From Pararhizobium sp. (GTDB lineage: Bacteria; Pseudomonadota; Alphaproteobacteria; Rhizobiales; Rhizobiaceae), in contig CP051237.1 in the NCBI GenBank assembly GCA_017794825.1, positions 4,296,501 to 4,360,500 of the forward strand: a stretch of DNA of 64,000 bases, in the 5' to 3' direction. Under the pieces are notes generated by a model. That model did not search any database, had not been told where the DNA came from, and saw nothing but the letters and a program-made list of their open reading frames with translations. Below, one piece after another: positions 25,222 through 33,994 of this stretch. The number at the start of each line of letters is the position of its first letter. Position 1 is the stretch's first letter. Both the position numbers and the translations under genes were made by a program.

Positions 25222-27046
25222 TCCGAAACCGGCGATCCTGCTCCTGAACGATCACTCTGCGGAACTCGCAAGACAATTGGCGGATGCGTTCGGCGGCAAA
25301 GTCCATGGCGCGCACAATCGCGTCGCCGATGCGGATGTGCTCTTCGACGAGGCTGCCAGCCACATCAGGCGGCTCTTCGGCAATGGCACGCCAATTATTG
25401 CGTTTATGGCGTCCGGCGCTCTGGTCCGTATTCTCGCGCCATTGCTATCCGACAAGCATTCCGAGCCGCCGGTCATTGGCGTTTCGGAAGACGGAGCGAG
25501 CATCGTGCCGTTGCTTGGCGGTCACCACGGGGCGAACGACATCGCGCGACGGGTCGCCGGAATTATCAACGGACATGCGGCGATTACCACGGCTGGCGAT
25601 TTGCGCTTCGGTGTCGCGCTCGATGCACCGCCGGAAGGCTATCGCCTCGTCAACCCTCAGAATGCGAAGCACGTCATGGCGGAACTGGTTGCGGGCCAGT
25701 CGGCCGTATTGACAGGCAGCGCCGATTGGCTGGAGGGCTCTGGGATTCCGCTTGCCGGTGAGGGCGGGGTCCGGCTGACGGTAACCGACTCCGTCGTCGA
25801 ACCCGAACCCTCGGAACTTGTCTACGCCCCGGCTACCCTGTGCGTCGGCGTCGGCTGCGAGCGCGGGACGAACGCGCAGGAAGTCATCGACCTTGCCGGC
25901 CGGCTGCTTGCCGAAAACCATCTGTCGCCGGCGGCTGTCTCCGGGGTCTACTCGATAGACCTCAAGGCTGACGAAACTGCTGTCCATGCAGTGGCGGACC
26001 ATTTTGGCGTTCCCGCCCGGTTCTTCACCGCCCCAACGTTGGAAGCGGAAGCTGGTCGCCTCGAAAATCCGTCCGACACCGTTTTTCGCGAAGTCGGGTG
26101 CCATGGCGTCGCCGAAGGGGCGGCGCTGGCCGCGGCCGGGCCGGCGGGCGCTCTCGTTGTGCCCAAGGTCAAATCGTCGAGGGCGACCTGTGCAATCGCG
26201 CGCGCCCCGCAGCCAGTCCCGCCGCGAGATCGTGGCCGGTCGCGCGGCATGCTCAATGTCGTCGGCATCGGTCCCGGAACCGAAGAGTGGCGTTCGCCGG
26301 AGGTAACGGCGATGATTGCGGCTTCCACAGATCTCGTCGGATATTCGCTCTATCTTGATCTGTTGGAAGGGCTCGCCGAAGACAAGGTGCGCCACGACTT
26401 CAACCTCGGCAGGGAAGAGGCGCGGGTGCGGCACGCCATGGAACTGGCCGGCGCCGGCAAGTCGGTCTCCCTCGTCTGTTCCGGGGATGCGGGCATCTAC
26501 GCCATGGCGACACTGGTCTTCGAACTTCTGGACAAGGGGGAAGGCCTTAGCGACGCCGCGCGACGGATCGGGATAGCGGTGTCACCAGGCATTTCTGCCC
26601 TGCAGGCGGCGGCCGCCCGGATTGGCGCGCCGCTGGGCCACGATTTCTGCACGATATCGCTCTCCGACCTGCTCACGCCGTGGGAATCGATCAAACGGCG
26701 GGTCAAAGCAGCGGGCGAGGCTGATTTCGTGATTGCCTTCTACAATCCCGTTTCGAAGCGACGCCGCACGCAGCTTGCCTGGGCGCGGGACGAGTTGCTG
26801 AAGGCCCGTCCCGCAGACACGCCGGTGGTGCTGGCCACCAATCTCGGCCGCGAAGGTGAAGCGGTTCGCATCGTTCCGCTCGGTGAACTCGATGTGGATG
26901 ACGTGGACATGCTGACCGTGGTCATCGTCGGCTCCTCCATGAGCCGGGTGGTGCGAACCGGCGACGGCCGTTCGTGGGTTTACACGCCGCGTGGCTACGC
27001 GGCCAAACCCGACAGCATCCTCAAGACCAAAGAGGCCGCCGAATGA
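25211..27046 (+). CDS. cbiG-cobJ: CbiG-CobJ fusion: delactonase plus C17-methyltransferase
   Basis: A 611-residue two-enzyme protein. Residues about 1-335 are CbiG: an N-terminal domain (IIAFMASGALVRILAPLL, VIGVSEDGASIVPLLGGHHG) and a CobE-like domain with CVGVGCERGTNAQEV. From residue 347 (MLNVVGIGPGTEEWRSPEV) it is a CobJ/CbiH C17-methyltransferase with VCSGDAGIYAMATLVFELL, which drives ring contraction. CbiG opens the ring-A lactone formed by CbiH in the oxygen-independent route, so the fusion joins two consecutive steps. ATG at 25211 has GGGGAG 7 bases upstream; a GTG two codons earlier is possible. It overlaps cobM by ATGA. Confidence 0.93.
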   Translation: MSADPKPAILLLNDHSAELARQLADAFGGKVHGAHNRVADADVLFDEAASHIRRLFGNGTPIIAFMASGALVRILAPLLSDKHSEPPVIGVSEDGASIVPLLGGHHGANDIARRVAGIINGHAAITTAGDLRFGVALDAPPEGYRLVNPQNAKHVMAELVAGQSAVLTGSADWLEGSGIPLAGEGGVRLTVTDSVVEPEPSELVYAPATLCVGVGCERGTNAQEVIDLAGRLLAENHLSPAAVSGVYSIDLKADETAVHAVADHFGVPARFFTAPTLEAEAGRLENPSDTVFREVGCHGVAEGAALAAAGPAGALVVPKVKSSRATCAIARAPQPVPPRDRGRSRGMLNVVGIGPGTEEWRSPEVTAMIAASTDLVGYSLYLDLLEGLAEDKVRHDFNLGREEARVRHAMELAGAGKSVSLVCSGDAGIYAMATLVFELLDKGEGLSDAARRIGIAVSPGISALQAAAARIGAPLGHDFCTISLSDLLTPWESIKRRVKAAGEADFVIAFYNPVSKRRRTQLAWARDELLKARPADTPVVLATNLGREGEAVRIVPLGELDVDDVDMLTVVIVGSSMSRVVRTGDGRSWVYTPRGYAAKPDSILKTKEAAE

Positions 27047-27819
27047 CCGTCTATTTCATTGGGGCGGGTCCGGGCGCGCCGGATCTCATCACTGTACGCG
27101 GACTGCGGCTCGTCGAGCGCTGTCCGGTCTGTCTCTATGCCGGTTCCCTGGTCCCGGCGGAGATCGTTGCAGCGGCGCCGCCGGATGCGACGGTCATGGA
27201 TACGGCGCCGATGCATCTCGACCAGATCATCGAGGAGATGAAAAAAGCCAATGCGCAAGGCCACGACGTCGCCCGTGTGCATTCCGGCGATCCCTCGATC
27301 TATGGAGCGATTGCGGAACAGATGCGCAGGCTTGACGCCCTGGACATCGATTACGAGGTGGTGCCGGGGGTGCCGGCGTTCGCCGGCGTCGCAGCAAAGC
27401 TGAAGACCGAACTGACGCTGCCTGAAATCGCCCAGACGGTGATCCTAACGCGCACCGGCATGAAGGCGTCCTCCATGCCGGAAAGAGAGACTCTGGAAAT
27501 CCTCGGCCAGTCCGGCGCGACGCTGGCGATCCATCTGTCCATCCGCAACATGGATTACGTCCGCGAAGCGCTGACGCCGCATTACGGCGAGGACTGTCCA
27601 GTGGTGGTCGCCTATCGCGCAACGTGGCCGGACGAACTCTACATTCGCACGACGCTCGCGGAAATGAAGGCGCAGGTGCAGAAGGCGAAACTCACCCGCA
27701 CGGCGTTGATCATGGTGGGCCCGGTTCTGGGCGATGCGCAGTTCCGCGAGTCTTCGCTCTATGATCAGGACTTTACTCACGTGCTGCGCAATGCAGGCAA
27801 GAAGAAGCTGAGAGCCTAA
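27043..27819 (+). CDS. cobM: Precorrin-4 (cobalt-precorrin-4) C11-methyltransferase
   Basis: A 258-residue CobM/CbiF tetrapyrrole methylase. It starts MTVYFIGAGPGAPDLITVRG and contains VARVHSGDPSIYGAIAEQM, VVPGVPAFAGVAAKL and a LTRTGMKASSMPERE segment. The start codon overlaps the preceding stop. It is the last plus-strand gene of this operon; the converging cobK ends four bases inside it. Confidence 0.95.
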   Translation: MTVYFIGAGPGAPDLITVRGLRLVERCPVCLYAGSLVPAEIVAAAPPDATVMDTAPMHLDQIIEEMKKANAQGHDVARVHSGDPSIYGAIAEQMRRLDALDIDYEVVPGVPAFAGVAAKLKTELTLPEIAQTVILTRTGMKASSMPERETLEILGQSGATLAIHLSIRNMDYVREALTPHYGEDCPVVVAYRATWPDELYIRTTLAEMKAQVQKAKLTRTALIMVGPVLGDAQFRESSLYDQDFTHVLRNAGKKKLRA

Positions 27820-28553
27820 TCGATGGCGGCGAGCAACGCATCGATCGTTGCGTATGTCGGACCCGGCGGCGGAGCGGGCCGCGCGATCATGATGACCGGT
27901 ATTCCGAGTTCCCGCGCCGCCTCGATCTTCTCGTATGAGCCGCCGCCTGAATTCCGCGATACGACGCACGTCACCGAATGCGATCGGAAAAGTTCGATTT
28001 CGCTTGCGGTTGTCCCGCCAGGGCGTCCGATGACCAGTTCGCAGGAGGAAAGCGGCGGCGCCTTTGCCGGCCGGTCCACCATACGTACGATGAAATGCGC
28101 GTCGGTCCGCTCGGCGAAGGCGGCGATGTGCTGGCTGCCCAGAGCCAGAAAGGCACGGGCGCCTTCGGGGAGGGCGAATGCGGCGTCCTTGAGCGCGCCG
28201 ACCTCTATCCAGCTATCACCAGTCCGCCGCTCCCAGGCGGGGCGCAGCAGAGTGAGCAGAGGTATTCCGGTGCGGCTGGCGGCTTCCGCGGCATGCAGAG
28301 ACATGGTTTCGGCGAATGGATGTGTTGCATCGATGAGCGTGTTGACGCCTTCATCATGGAGATACGTCGACAATCCTTCGACGCCGCCGAAGCCGCCGAT
28401 GCGCCATTCGCCGGCGCCGGTCAGCGGCTTCATGGTGCGTCCGGCCAATGACGAGATGACCCGCACGTCCTCTCTCCGGCAAAGCCGCCGTGCAAGCTCG
28501 GACGCCTCGCGCGTTCCACCCAGAATCAGGATCGCTCTAGGGCGCCCGGGCAA
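27816..28553 (-). CDS. cobK: Precorrin-6A (cobalt-precorrin-6A) reductase
   Basis: A 245-residue NAD(P)H-dependent reductase of the CobK/CbiJ family. It opens with ILILGGTREASELARRL; the middle holds TLIDATHPFAETMS and the end VVSRNSGGGSYEKIEAAREL. It lies on the minus strand inside an otherwise plus-strand cluster, downstream of and overlapping cbiD by 17 bases, so the two form a small operon. Whether it acts on the metal-free or cobalt form cannot be told from sequence. Confidence 0.93.
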   Translation of the reverse strand: MPGRPRAILILGGTREASELARRLCRREDVRVISSLAGRTMKPLTGAGEWRIGGFGGVEGLSTYLHDEGVNTLIDATHPFAETMSLHAAEAASRTGIPLLTLLRPAWERRTGDSWIEVGALKDAAFALPEGARAFLALGSQHIAAFAERTDAHFIVRMVDRPAKAPPLSSCELVIGRPGGTTASEIELFRSHSVTCVVSRNSGGGSYEKIEAARELGIPVIMIARPAPPPGPTYATIDALLAAID

Positions 28554-29652
28554 GGATTGTCCCCTCCCGGTCGACGATGATCACTTCGACATCAACGGAC
28601 GCGCCGCGCAGAGTCGCAATCGCAGTTTCGCGCGCCTTCTCGGCGATTGGCGCGGCGAGGTCGATTCGATTTTGACGCGCGATTTCAAGAGCTTCTTTCG
28701 CAGTATTGGCGTTTTGAATCGTCTCCTTCAGACGTTGATTCAATCCGGCGGCGACGGCGATTTCCGACAAAAACCGCATGTCGACCTGGCTACGGCTGGA
28801 ATGCAGGTCGAGAGCGCCGCGGGCGAGCTTCGCGAGCTTCGCGAATCCCCCGGCGATCGTCACCCGCGGAACCGGATGTTGGCGCAGATACTTCAGGAGC
28901 CCTCCTGCGAAGTCGCCCATGTCCAGCATGGCGATGTCCGGCAGGTCGCCATACAGCGCCCTGGCGGCGTCTTCGGACGTGGAGCCGGTCGTGCCGATCA
29001 CATGCGTCAAACCGGCGGCGCGGGCGACGTCGATGCCCCGGTGGATGGAGTGGATCCACGCGGAACAGGAGAACGGCTGGACGATGCCGGTCGTGCCAAG
29101 AATCGACAGACCGCCCACAATTCCCAACCGCGGGTTCCAGGTTTTTTGCGCCAGCGCTTTGCCTTCGGGAACCGAAATGGTGATCTCCAGATCCGTCGGC
29201 AGTTCGTGTTCGAAACAAAGCTCCTCGACGACTCCACATATCATGCGTCGGGGTACGGGATTGATCGCCGGTTCTCCGACAGCTATCGGAAGCCCGGCCA
29301 GGGTGACCGTGCCCACGCCATCGCCAGCCATGAAGCGGACGCCGCTTCCTGGCGGCAGGGGACGCACGCTGGCGATTATGGTCGCGCCATGGGTGACATC
29401 CGGATCGTCGCCTGCGTCCTTTATGATTCCGGCGGACGCATAACCATCCCCCAGCGTTTCGAAGGCAAGCGTGAACTCGGGCTGCTGTCCCTTCGGCAAC
29501 GTAATCGATACGGGATCGGGAAATTCGCCCGTGATCAACGCCGTCAGCGCCGCCTTGGCGGCGGCTGTCGCGCATGCTCCGGTCGTCCAGCCGCGTTTGA
29601 GCGGCGGGCCATCATCGACGCTGTTGTCATTGTCCGCCAATGCGCGTTTCAT
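28537..29652 (-). CDS. cbiD: Cobalt-precorrin-5B C1-methyltransferase
   Basis: A 371-residue CbiD protein, the C-1 methyltransferase of the oxygen-independent route; the aerobic pathway uses the unrelated CobF. The family opening LKRGWTTGACATAAAKAAL is clear, followed by VGEPAINPVPRRMI, GTTGIVQPFSCSAWI and ITIAGGFAKLAKLA. The start at 29652 (MKRALADNDN) is chosen because the family usually begins about 20 residues before the TTGACA motif; the frame stays open further upstream, into cobA. It is transcribed divergently from cobA across 58 bases. Confidence 0.94.
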   Translation of the reverse strand: MKRALADNDNSVDDGPPLKRGWTTGACATAAAKAALTALITGEFPDPVSITLPKGQQPEFTLAFETLGDGYASAGIIKDAGDDPDVTHGATIIASVRPLPPGSGVRFMAGDGVGTVTLAGLPIAVGEPAINPVPRRMICGVVEELCFEHELPTDLEITISVPEGKALAQKTWNPRLGIVGGLSILGTTGIVQPFSCSAWIHSIHRGIDVARAAGLTHVIGTTGSTSEDAARALYGDLPDIAMLDMGDFAGGLLKYLRQHPVPRVTIAGGFAKLAKLARGALDLHSSRSQVDMRFLSEIAVAAGLNQRLKETIQNANTAKEALEIARQNRIDLAAPIAEKARETAIATLRGASVDVEVIIVDREGTILARAP

Positions 29653-29710
29653 ACCGGGGTTATAGGTTACGCCGCGGCGGCGGGAAAGGTGAAAGAAATC
29701 GGAGAGCTGT

Positions 29711-30499
29711 ATGGATGAATGGCTACCGCATCTTCCCGTTATGGAAGCGGGAACCGTCTGGCTGGCGGGCGCGGGCCCCGGTGATCCGGGTCTTTTGACG
29801 ATGCATGCGGTCAACGCTATCCGGCAGGCGGACGTCATCGTCTATGACGCCCTTGTCAATGCCGATTGTCTCAAGCTCGCACGATCCGACGCGGCCCTCG
29901 AATATGCAGGCAAGCGCGGCGGCAAGCCCTCCGCCAAACAGACTGACATCTCTCTGCGTCTGGTGGAGCTTGCCGTGCAGGGCAGGAAGGTGCTTCGTCT
30001 CAAGGGCGGCGATCCTTTTGTCTTCGGACGCGGCGGAGAAGAAGTTCTGACGCTTGTCAAAAACGACATTCCGTTTCGCATCATTCCGGGCGTTACGGCC
30101 GGGATTGGCGGTCTTGCCTATGCTGGAATTCCGGTGACGCATCGCGACGTCAATCATACCGTGACCTTTCTGACAGGACACGATTCCAGCGGCGTCGTGC
30201 CGGACAGGATCGACTGGGAGAGCGTTGCCCGTGGGTCTCCGGTCATCGTCATGTACATGGCCATGAAACACATCGGAGCCATCTCGAAGCGCCTGATAGC
30301 GGCAGGCCGCGCCACGGACGAGAAAGTCGCAGTGGTGTGCAACGCGACGACCGCGCAGCAACAGGTCGTCGAAACCACGCTGGCGCAGGCGGAGGACGAC
30401 ATTGCGCTCGCCGGACTTTCGCCGCCCGCTGTTGTTGTGGTCGGCGCGGTTGTCGGCTTCCGCGACGTAATGAACTGGCTGGAAAAAGGCGCTACCTGA
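29711..30499 (+). CDS. cobA: Uroporphyrinogen-III C-methyltransferase
   Basis: A 262-residue SUMT enzyme that makes precorrin-2 from uroporphyrinogen III with two SAM. It has VWLAGAGPGDPGLLTMHA, VLRLKGGDPFVFGRGGEE, IIPGVTAGIGGLAYAGIP and VIVMYMAMKH. It is a stand-alone form without the dehydrogenase/ferrochelatase half of CysG, so oxidation of precorrin-2 to sirohydrochlorin, the CbiX substrate, must come from elsewhere. GGAGAG precedes the ATG. The stop overlaps the cobB start. Confidence 0.95.
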   Translation: MDEWLPHLPVMEAGTVWLAGAGPGDPGLLTMHAVNAIRQADVIVYDALVNADCLKLARSDAALEYAGKRGGKPSAKQTDISLRLVELAVQGRKVLRLKGGDPFVFGRGGEEVLTLVKNDIPFRIIPGVTAGIGGLAYAGIPVTHRDVNHTVTFLTGHDSSGVVPDRIDWESVARGSPVIVMYMAMKHIGAISKRLIAAGRATDEKVAVVCNATTAQQQVVETTLAQAEDDIALAGLSPPAVVVVGAVVGFRDVMNWLEKGAT

Positions 30500-31800
30500 T
30501 GGCCGGGCTTCTGATCGCCGCTCCCATGTCGGGTTCCGGCAAGACGACATTCACCCTTGGTTTGCTCAGGGCCCTGAAGCGCAATGGCGTTTCGCTTGCG
30601 CCCGGCAAGGCAGGCCCGGATTATATCGATCCCGCGTTCCATGTGGCGGCAAGCGGCGAACCATGCTTCAATTACGATGCATGGGCAATGCGTCGCGACT
30701 TGCTTGAGGCGCAAGCCGGCGCGGCGGTCGCCAAAGGCAGATTGCTCGTCATCGAGGCGATGATGGGCCTCTTCGACGGAGCCGCCGATGGCAGTGGTTC
30801 GGCTGGCGATCTTGCTGCACTTCTGCGTCTGCCGGTCGCCTTCGTGGTCGATTGTGGCCGAATGTCCCATTCGGTCGCGGCGCTTGTCGACGGTTTCGCG
30901 CAGCATCGCGCAGAGGTGATGATTGGCGGCGTAATCCTGAACAATGTCGCAAGTCCCAGGCACGAAACGATGCTGAGACAGGCGCTCGATGCCATCGGCA
31001 TGGATGTGTTCGGGGTCATTCCTCGGGATGCGCGGCTTGAATTGCCGGAAAGGCATCTCGGCCTGGTGCAAGCCGGCGAGCATGCTTCACTCGAACGTTT
31101 CATTGAGCATGCAGCCGATCTGGTCGAGGGGAATTGCGACCTGAAAGCGATGCGCGAAGCGAGTGGAAGCCTGGGTGCGTCTCCGGCGGAAACCAGAATC
31201 GATCGCCTGCCGCCCCCGGGTCAGCGCGTCGCCGTCGCACGAGACGAAGCCTTTGCCTTTAGCTACGCCCATCTGCTCGACGGGTGGCGCAAGCAGGGCG
31301 CAGAGATGAGTTTCTTTTCTCCGCTTGCCGACGAGGCTCCTGACGAGGCCGCCGACGCGATCTACCTTCCGGGAGGGTATCCGGAACTGCACGCTGAACG
31401 GCTTGCAGCCGCCGGCCGTTTCAAGGCAGGCGTCCGCAAGGCGGCGAAGCACGGCCGAAAAGTCTACGGGGAATGCGGAGGTTATATGGCGCTCGGCGAT
31501 GCCCTGATCGATGCAGAAGGAACGAGCCACGCCATGCTCGGGCTTCTGCCGCTCGTCACGAGTTTCGCCGATCGCAGGCTCCATCTCGGCTACCGCCGGA
31601 TCAATCCCCAGTCGGATTTCTTCGACGGTCCGATGACAGCCCACGAGTTCCACTACGCGACGATCGTTTCGGAGGCTGAAGACGGCCGCCTGTTTCAGGC
31701 GACGGATGCGCTTGGCGCAGATCTTGGCGGCTGCGGGTTGCGGCGCGGCAGCGTTGCAGGGTCGTTCATGCATGTCATCGATATGGCGGAAAAACCGTGA
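30499..31800 (+). CDS. cobB: Cobyrinic/hydrogenobyrinic acid a,c-diamide synthase
   Basis: A 433-residue glutamine-dependent amidase (CobB/CbiA) acting on the a and c carboxylates. The ATP-binding MSGSGKTTFTLGLLRAL is at residues 10-26 and the PGKAGPDYIDPAFH signature follows. The C-terminal amidotransferase domain carries its Cys in YGECGGYMALG, and the end has HEFHYATIV and GSVAGSFMHVID. Start and stop both overlap neighbouring genes (cobA and cobC), indicating a tight cobABCD unit. Confidence 0.95.
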   Translation: MAGLLIAAPMSGSGKTTFTLGLLRALKRNGVSLAPGKAGPDYIDPAFHVAASGEPCFNYDAWAMRRDLLEAQAGAAVAKGRLLVIEAMMGLFDGAADGSGSAGDLAALLRLPVAFVVDCGRMSHSVAALVDGFAQHRAEVMIGGVILNNVASPRHETMLRQALDAIGMDVFGVIPRDARLELPERHLGLVQAGEHASLERFIEHAADLVEGNCDLKAMREASGSLGASPAETRIDRLPPPGQRVAVARDEAFAFSYAHLLDGWRKQGAEMSFFSPLADEAPDEAADAIYLPGGYPELHAERLAAAGRFKAGVRKAAKHGRKVYGECGGYMALGDALIDAEGTSHAMLGLLPLVTSFADRRLHLGYRRINPQSDFFDGPMTAHEFHYATIVSEAEDGRLFQATDALGADLGGCGLRRGSVAGSFMHVIDMAEKP

Positions 31801-32807
31801 AGGCCGCGTGTGTCGAGCATGGCGGCGGGCTCTTTGCGGCCTCCCGGCTTTTCGGAGGCGCTCCGTCGGACTGGCTGGACCTTTCAACCGGCGTCAATCC
31901 GGCGCCGGCGCCGATTCCAGCGATACCGCCGCATGTGTGGAACCGGCTTCCCGACGACGATCTCATGAACGAGGCTTGTGTCGCGGCGGCGCGTTATTTC
32001 GACCTGCCTCCCGGCAAGACGCCGCTGGCGGCGCCCGGTTCGCAGAGCATCATCCAGCATTTGGGGCTTCTTGGTCCGGGCAAGGTCGCCATACTGGGGC
32101 CAACCTACGCGGAATACGAGTGCAGTTTCGCCAATTCCGGCAATCCGGTAGAGATTGCGCCGTCTCTCGACGGCCTCGCCGGGGATGAGCGCATCGTCGT
32201 GGTGGTCAATCCGAACAATCCGGACGGGCGCACGTACGAGCGGCGCCAGCTTGAAACGTTGGCCACGGATCTTGCCTCGCGGGATGGCTGCCTGATCGTA
32301 GACGAAGCATTCTGCGACCTGACGCCAGAGCTGAGCATGGCCCCCTATGCGTCGACTACGGACGGCGTCGTGGTGCTGAGGTCCTTCGGCAAGTTTTCTG
32401 GTCTTGCGGGCCTGAGGCTCGGGTTCGCCATCGCTGAGCAGCCGGTTCTCGATCGTTTCGGGGAGGCCTTCGGACCGTGGGCGGTGTCCGGTCCGGCATT
32501 GGCGATCGCCGCCGCCGTCTATAGCGACGCGGAGCTCGCACACAGGATCCGATCAGACATCCGCCAGCTTCGAGCAAAACTTTCAGAAACGCTCAACGCG
32601 TGCGGATTGGAGACCGTCGGTGGCACGGACTTGTTTGCGCTCGTACGAAGCCAAAACGCGGAACGGCTATACGAGAGCCTCGGCAGGCGTCATATCCTTG
32701 TTCGCAAGTTCGACTATGCACCGGACTGGTTGCGGTTCGGGCTTCCGCGAGATGAGGCGGAGCGGCGCCGCCTTCACTCCGCTTTGACGGAAGCTCTCGG
32801 GAATTGA
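31797..32807 (+). CDS. cobC: CobC, threonine-phosphate decarboxylase-like PLP enzyme
   Basis: A 336-residue fold-type I aminotransferase-like protein. VVVNPNNPDGRTYERRQL, a CLIVDEAF segment and the PLP Lys in LRSFGKFSGLAGLRLGFA are visible. CobC provides the (R)-1-amino-2-propanol O-phosphate arm joined to cobyric acid by CobD. It starts with GTG overlapping the cobB stop and ends seven bases before cobD. Confidence 0.92.
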   Translation: MKAACVEHGGGLFAASRLFGGAPSDWLDLSTGVNPAPAPIPAIPPHVWNRLPDDDLMNEACVAAARYFDLPPGKTPLAAPGSQSIIQHLGLLGPGKVAILGPTYAEYECSFANSGNPVEIAPSLDGLAGDERIVVVVNPNNPDGRTYERRQLETLATDLASRDGCLIVDEAFCDLTPELSMAPYASTTDGVVVLRSFGKFSGLAGLRLGFAIAEQPVLDRFGEAFGPWAVSGPALAIAAAVYSDAELAHRIRSDIRQLRAKLSETLNACGLETVGGTDLFALVRSQNAERLYESLGRRHILVRKFDYAPDWLRFGLPRDEAERRRLHSALTEALGN

Positions 32808-32814
32808 ATGCGGC

Positions 32815-33795
32815 ATGGCTATGCGCTTCCTCATCCTTGCGCTCGCTTTGATCCTCGATCGCCTGATAGGCGATCCGGACAGGCTCTGGGGGCGTTTGCC
32901 GCATCCTGTGGTTCTTTTCGGCAAGGCGATCGATCGTTGCGACGGCGATTTGAATGACGACGGAGACAGTCCTGAAACCCGATGGAGGCACGGGGTTTTC
33001 GCGATTGCAATTCTGCTTGCCGCAAGCGCCTTTGTCGGTCTGATGCTCACAGCCATATTCTACAGTTTCGGCGTTGCCGGCGTCGTTCTGGAAATTGTAA
33101 CGGTCGCCATCTTCCTTGCTCAGAAAAGCCTGTCGGAGCATGTCGGAAAGGTCGCCAACGCCCTGCGAGCCGGCGGATTGGATGAAGGCAGGCATGCGGT
33201 TTCGCAGATTGTCGGGCGTGATCCCGAGACGCTCGACGCGCCGGCAATAGGCCGCGCGGCCATAGAAAGCCTCTCCGAGAATTTCTCGGACGGAGTGGTG
33301 GCGCCGGCCTTCTGGTATGCGATCCTGGGGCTTCCGGGATTGCTTGCCTACAAGATGCTCAATACCGCGGATTCGATGATCGGCCACAAGGACGAACGAC
33401 ATTTGCATTTCGGTCGGGCCGCCGCCCGGCTCGATGATGCCGCAAACTGGATTCCGGCGCGGCTATCAGCCGTATTGATCGTGCTTTCGGCGGCGATCCG
33501 GCTTGGACCGACGTCCGCGCGCAGCGCAGCAGGCGCAGTACTTCGCGACGCCGGATTGCATCGCTCTCCAAACGCCGGATGGCCGGAAGCAGCAATGGCC
33601 GGAGCCCTTGGCGTCGCGCTTGCCGGTCCGCGCAGCTATGGCAAAACGCCGGTCATGGAGCCCTATCTGAACGCGAAGGGACGCGCGGCCGTCGCAGTCA
33701 GCGATATCGATCTGGCATTGAAGTTCTACAGTGGAAGCTGCTTTCTTTTGTTCGTTGTCACGGCGCTTCCCGCTTTGTGCGGAATGCTCGCCTGA
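32815..33795 (+). CDS. cobD: Adenosylcobinamide-phosphate synthase
   Basis: A 326-residue membrane protein (CobD/CbiB) that joins the aminopropanol phosphate to adenosylcobyric acid. Visible signatures are LILDRLIGDPDRLWGRLPHPVV near the N-terminus, ESLSENFSDGVVAPAFWY, and YKMLNTADSMIGHKDERH. Three to five membrane helices are predicted. It is the last gene of the cluster. Lower-ligand genes (bluB, cobT) and cobV are not in the window. Confidence 0.94.
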   Translation: MAMRFLILALALILDRLIGDPDRLWGRLPHPVVLFGKAIDRCDGDLNDDGDSPETRWRHGVFAIAILLAASAFVGLMLTAIFYSFGVAGVVLEIVTVAIFLAQKSLSEHVGKVANALRAGGLDEGRHAVSQIVGRDPETLDAPAIGRAAIESLSENFSDGVVAPAFWYAILGLPGLLAYKMLNTADSMIGHKDERHLHFGRAAARLDDAANWIPARLSAVLIVLSAAIRLGPTSARSAAGAVLRDAGLHRSPNAGWPEAAMAGALGVALAGPRSYGKTPVMEPYLNAKGRAAVAVSDIDLALKFYSGSCFLLFVVTALPALCGMLA

Positions 33796-33812
33796 CAGTT
33801 AAAACCCTGGAT

Positions 33813-33828
33813 TGTGACATATGTCACA
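33813..33828. promoter_or_regulatory. Perfect CRP-type site
   Basis: TGTGACATATGTCACA is fully palindromic and has the TGTGA-N6-TCACA layout of cAMP-CRP family sites. It lies 18 bases after cobD and about 165 bases before the small L,D-transpeptidase gene at 33995, in an AT-rich stretch with no other gene. A cAMP-dependent Crp/Clr-type regulator is the natural candidate, acting on the downstream gene. Confidence 0.6.
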
Positions 33829-33994
33829 TTTTGAATAGTTTACGGTCTTTAGAAAGAAAGCTGTTACTTTTGTTTCGTATAGGTTGTCATCTATAAATAT
33901 AAATAGATGCAACCATAAGAAAATACCTCGGTGATATGCGTATCTATCCGTATGTCGTAGGATGAACACTGATCAAAGAGCAGGGGGACTGCAA

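Noticed and set aside
27823..29718. 631-residue plus-strand open frame across cobK and cbiD
   Set aside because: Both minus-strand genes are unmistakable and the plus-strand product has no domain; long antisense frames are common at this GC content.
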